This document shows, piece by piece, positions 5,649 to 6,627 of a stretch of 6,627 bases of DNA. Location: positions 1-6,627 of the forward strand of contig RFPK01000114.1 of the NCBI GenBank assembly GCA_009926195.1. Direction: 5' to 3'. Numbering within the stretch: the stretch's first letter is position 1; each line of letters starts with the position of its first letter. Position numbers and translations under genes: made by a program. The notes under the pieces were generated by a model that made no database searches, was not told where the DNA came from, and saw nothing but the letters and a program-made list of their open reading frames with translations. The DNA comes from Synechococcaceae bacterium WB4_1_0192. GTDB lineage: Bacteria; Cyanobacteriota; Cyanobacteriia; PCC-6307; Cyanobiaceae.

Positions 5649-6627
5649 TTGGCCCCTGGCGTCGCCGAGCCCGCCGCAGCGCATCCCCAACCGGTCGCTG
5701 CCCTGCTGCTTGAAATCGAGGGTATGAAATGTGGCGGCTGCGTCCGGGCTGTGGAGCAACGGCTCCTTGCCCAGCCCGGGGTGCATCAGGCCAGCGTCAA
5801 CCTGCTCACCCGCACCGCCTGGGTGGGGCTTGACCCGGCTCAGGCTGCCGCGTCCAGCGGCGATGCGGCTCAGCCTCTGATCGAGGCGCTGGCGGCGATG
5901 GGCTATCAGGCCCGTCGCCGCGATCGTGAGGATCCCGTGGCCGAGCGGGAGGCAGCCCAACACGCCCGCAACTGGTGGCAGCGCTGGCGCCAGCTGCTGG
6001 TGGCGCTGCTGCTGGTGCTGGTCTCGGCTGCGGCGCATCTGGCCGAAGCACGGCAGGGTCTGCCGTTCTGGTTGGCTGACATCCGCCTGCATGCTCTGGT
6101 GGCCACCCTGGCCCTGGCGCTGCCGGGCCGCACGATCCTGGTGCGAGGGGTCCGCTCCGCCCTGGCCGGAGCGCCGGGCATGGACACGTTGGTGGGGCTC
6201 GGCATGGGCAGCGCCTATCTGGCCAGCCTCGTGGCCCTGTTCTGGCCGGCGGTGGGCTGGGCCTGCTTCTTCAATGAGCCGGTGATGCTGCTCGGTTTCG
6301 TGCTGCTCGGCCGCTTCCTGGAGGATCGCGCCCGCAGCCGCACCGGCAACGCCCTGCGCGCACTGGCCCAGCTGCAGCCCGATCAGGCCCTGCTGCTGCT
6401 CGGCGACGGGGTGGATGCGGACGTGCGGCCGGTGCGGGTGGGCGCGTTGCTGCCCGGCGACCGGCTGCGGGTGCTGCCCGGCGATCGCGTGCCGGTGGAT
6501 GCACAGGTGCTGGCAGGCCGCTCGAGCCTGGATGTCTCCAGCCTCACCGGTGAACCGCTGCCCCTGGCGGCTGAGCCTGGCATCGAGCTGGCCGCCGGCA
6601 GCCTCAACCTGGAGGCGCCGCTGATCC
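5649..6627 (+). CDS. ctaA: Copper-transporting P1B-type ATPase, N-terminal half (CtaA type, cut by window edge)
   Basis: A heavy-metal P-type ATPase that moves copper across membranes; in cyanobacteria CtaA supplies copper for plastocyanin and cytochrome oxidase. The 326 readable residues hold an HMA metal-binding domain with GMKCGGC (C28, C31) and ASVNLLTRTAWV. Four hydrophobic segments follow at about 116-135, 147-166, 180-200 and 207-225, the last in FFNEPVMLLGFVLLGRFLEDRAR. The actuator domain comes next, with PGDRLRVLPGDRVPVDAQVL and the phosphatase TGE motif at 300-302 (SSLTGEPLP). The CPC transport site, DKTG phosphorylation site and ATP-binding domain lie beyond the window. The start is uncertain. 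The frame opens after a TGA at 5559; TTG at 5649 is chosen, TTG at 5625 is possible, and ATG at 5724 would delete the first HMA strand. GMKCGGC plus NEPVMLLGF resembles CtaA more than PacS, from memory. Confidence 0.88.
   Translation, partial: MAPGVAEPAAAHPQPVAALLLEIEGMKCGGCVRAVEQRLLAQPGVHQASVNLLTRTAWVGLDPAQAAASSGDAAQPLIEALAAMGYQARRRDREDPVAEREAAQHARNWWQRWRQLLVALLLVLVSAAAHLAEARQGLPFWLADIRLHALVATLALALPGRTILVRGVRSALAGAPGMDTLVGLGMGSAYLASLVALFWPAVGWACFFNEPVMLLGFVLLGRFLEDRARSRTGNALRALAQLQPDQALLLLGDGVDADVRPVRVGALLPGDRLRVLPGDRVPVDAQVLAGRSSLDVSSLTGEPLPLAAEPGIELAAGSLNLEAPLI

Noticed and set aside
5724..5726. ATG within GMKCGGC as the ATPase start
   Set aside because: It would remove the first beta strand (LLLEIEG) of the metal-binding domain, which is encoded in frame just upstream.

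Overview
The window looks like chromosomal DNA of a high-GC picocyanobacterium of the Cyanobium/Synechococcus type. The evidence is the gene set: an RpaB-type response regulator, a RadA with a zinc ribbon, a near-canonical Ycf3 (photosystem I assembly protein, found only in oxygenic phototrophs) and a cyanobacterial copper P-type ATPase. G+C-ending codons dominate the core genes. No RNA genes, insertion sequences or CRISPR arrays were seen.

Layout from left to right. (1) rpaB lies on the minus strand and its C-terminal end is cut by the window edge. (2) A 101-base divergent spacer carries a 22-base imperfect palindrome. (3) radA lies on the plus strand and starts with TTG. (4) A 55-base gap holds a weak stem-loop. 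(5) A 677-residue S8 serine protease (subtilase) follows, with an N-terminal PPC domain, an intact catalytic triad and no obvious signal peptide. (6) After 28 bases comes a 182-residue secreted protein of unknown function, ending in a beta-rich domain with a 'DGNGEF' turn. (7) A 46-base convergent gap. (8) ycf3 on the minus strand. (9) A short divergent spacer. (10) The 5' half of a copper-transporting ATPase gene (ctaA type), cut by the right edge before its phosphorylation site.

The rpaB, ycf3 and copper ATPase products fit one theme, the upkeep of photosynthetic electron transport: RpaB controls photosystem I and high-light genes, Ycf3 helps assemble photosystem I, and the ATPase supplies copper for plastocyanin, the donor to photosystem I. 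As I recall it, rpaB, radA, ycf3 and the ATPase are close neighbours in marine picocyanobacteria. If so, the subtilase plus small secreted protein is an accessory module inserted between radA and ycf3. A strong rise in A/T-ending codons across the protease catalytic core, against host-like codons in radA, supports a separate history. This module is the most likely place for something undescribed, though each part resembles known folds and no complete new system is demonstrated.

Four of the six genes appear to use non-ATG starts (radA TTG, subtilase GTG, ycf3 GTG, ATPase TTG). The ycf3 and ATPase starts are uncertain.
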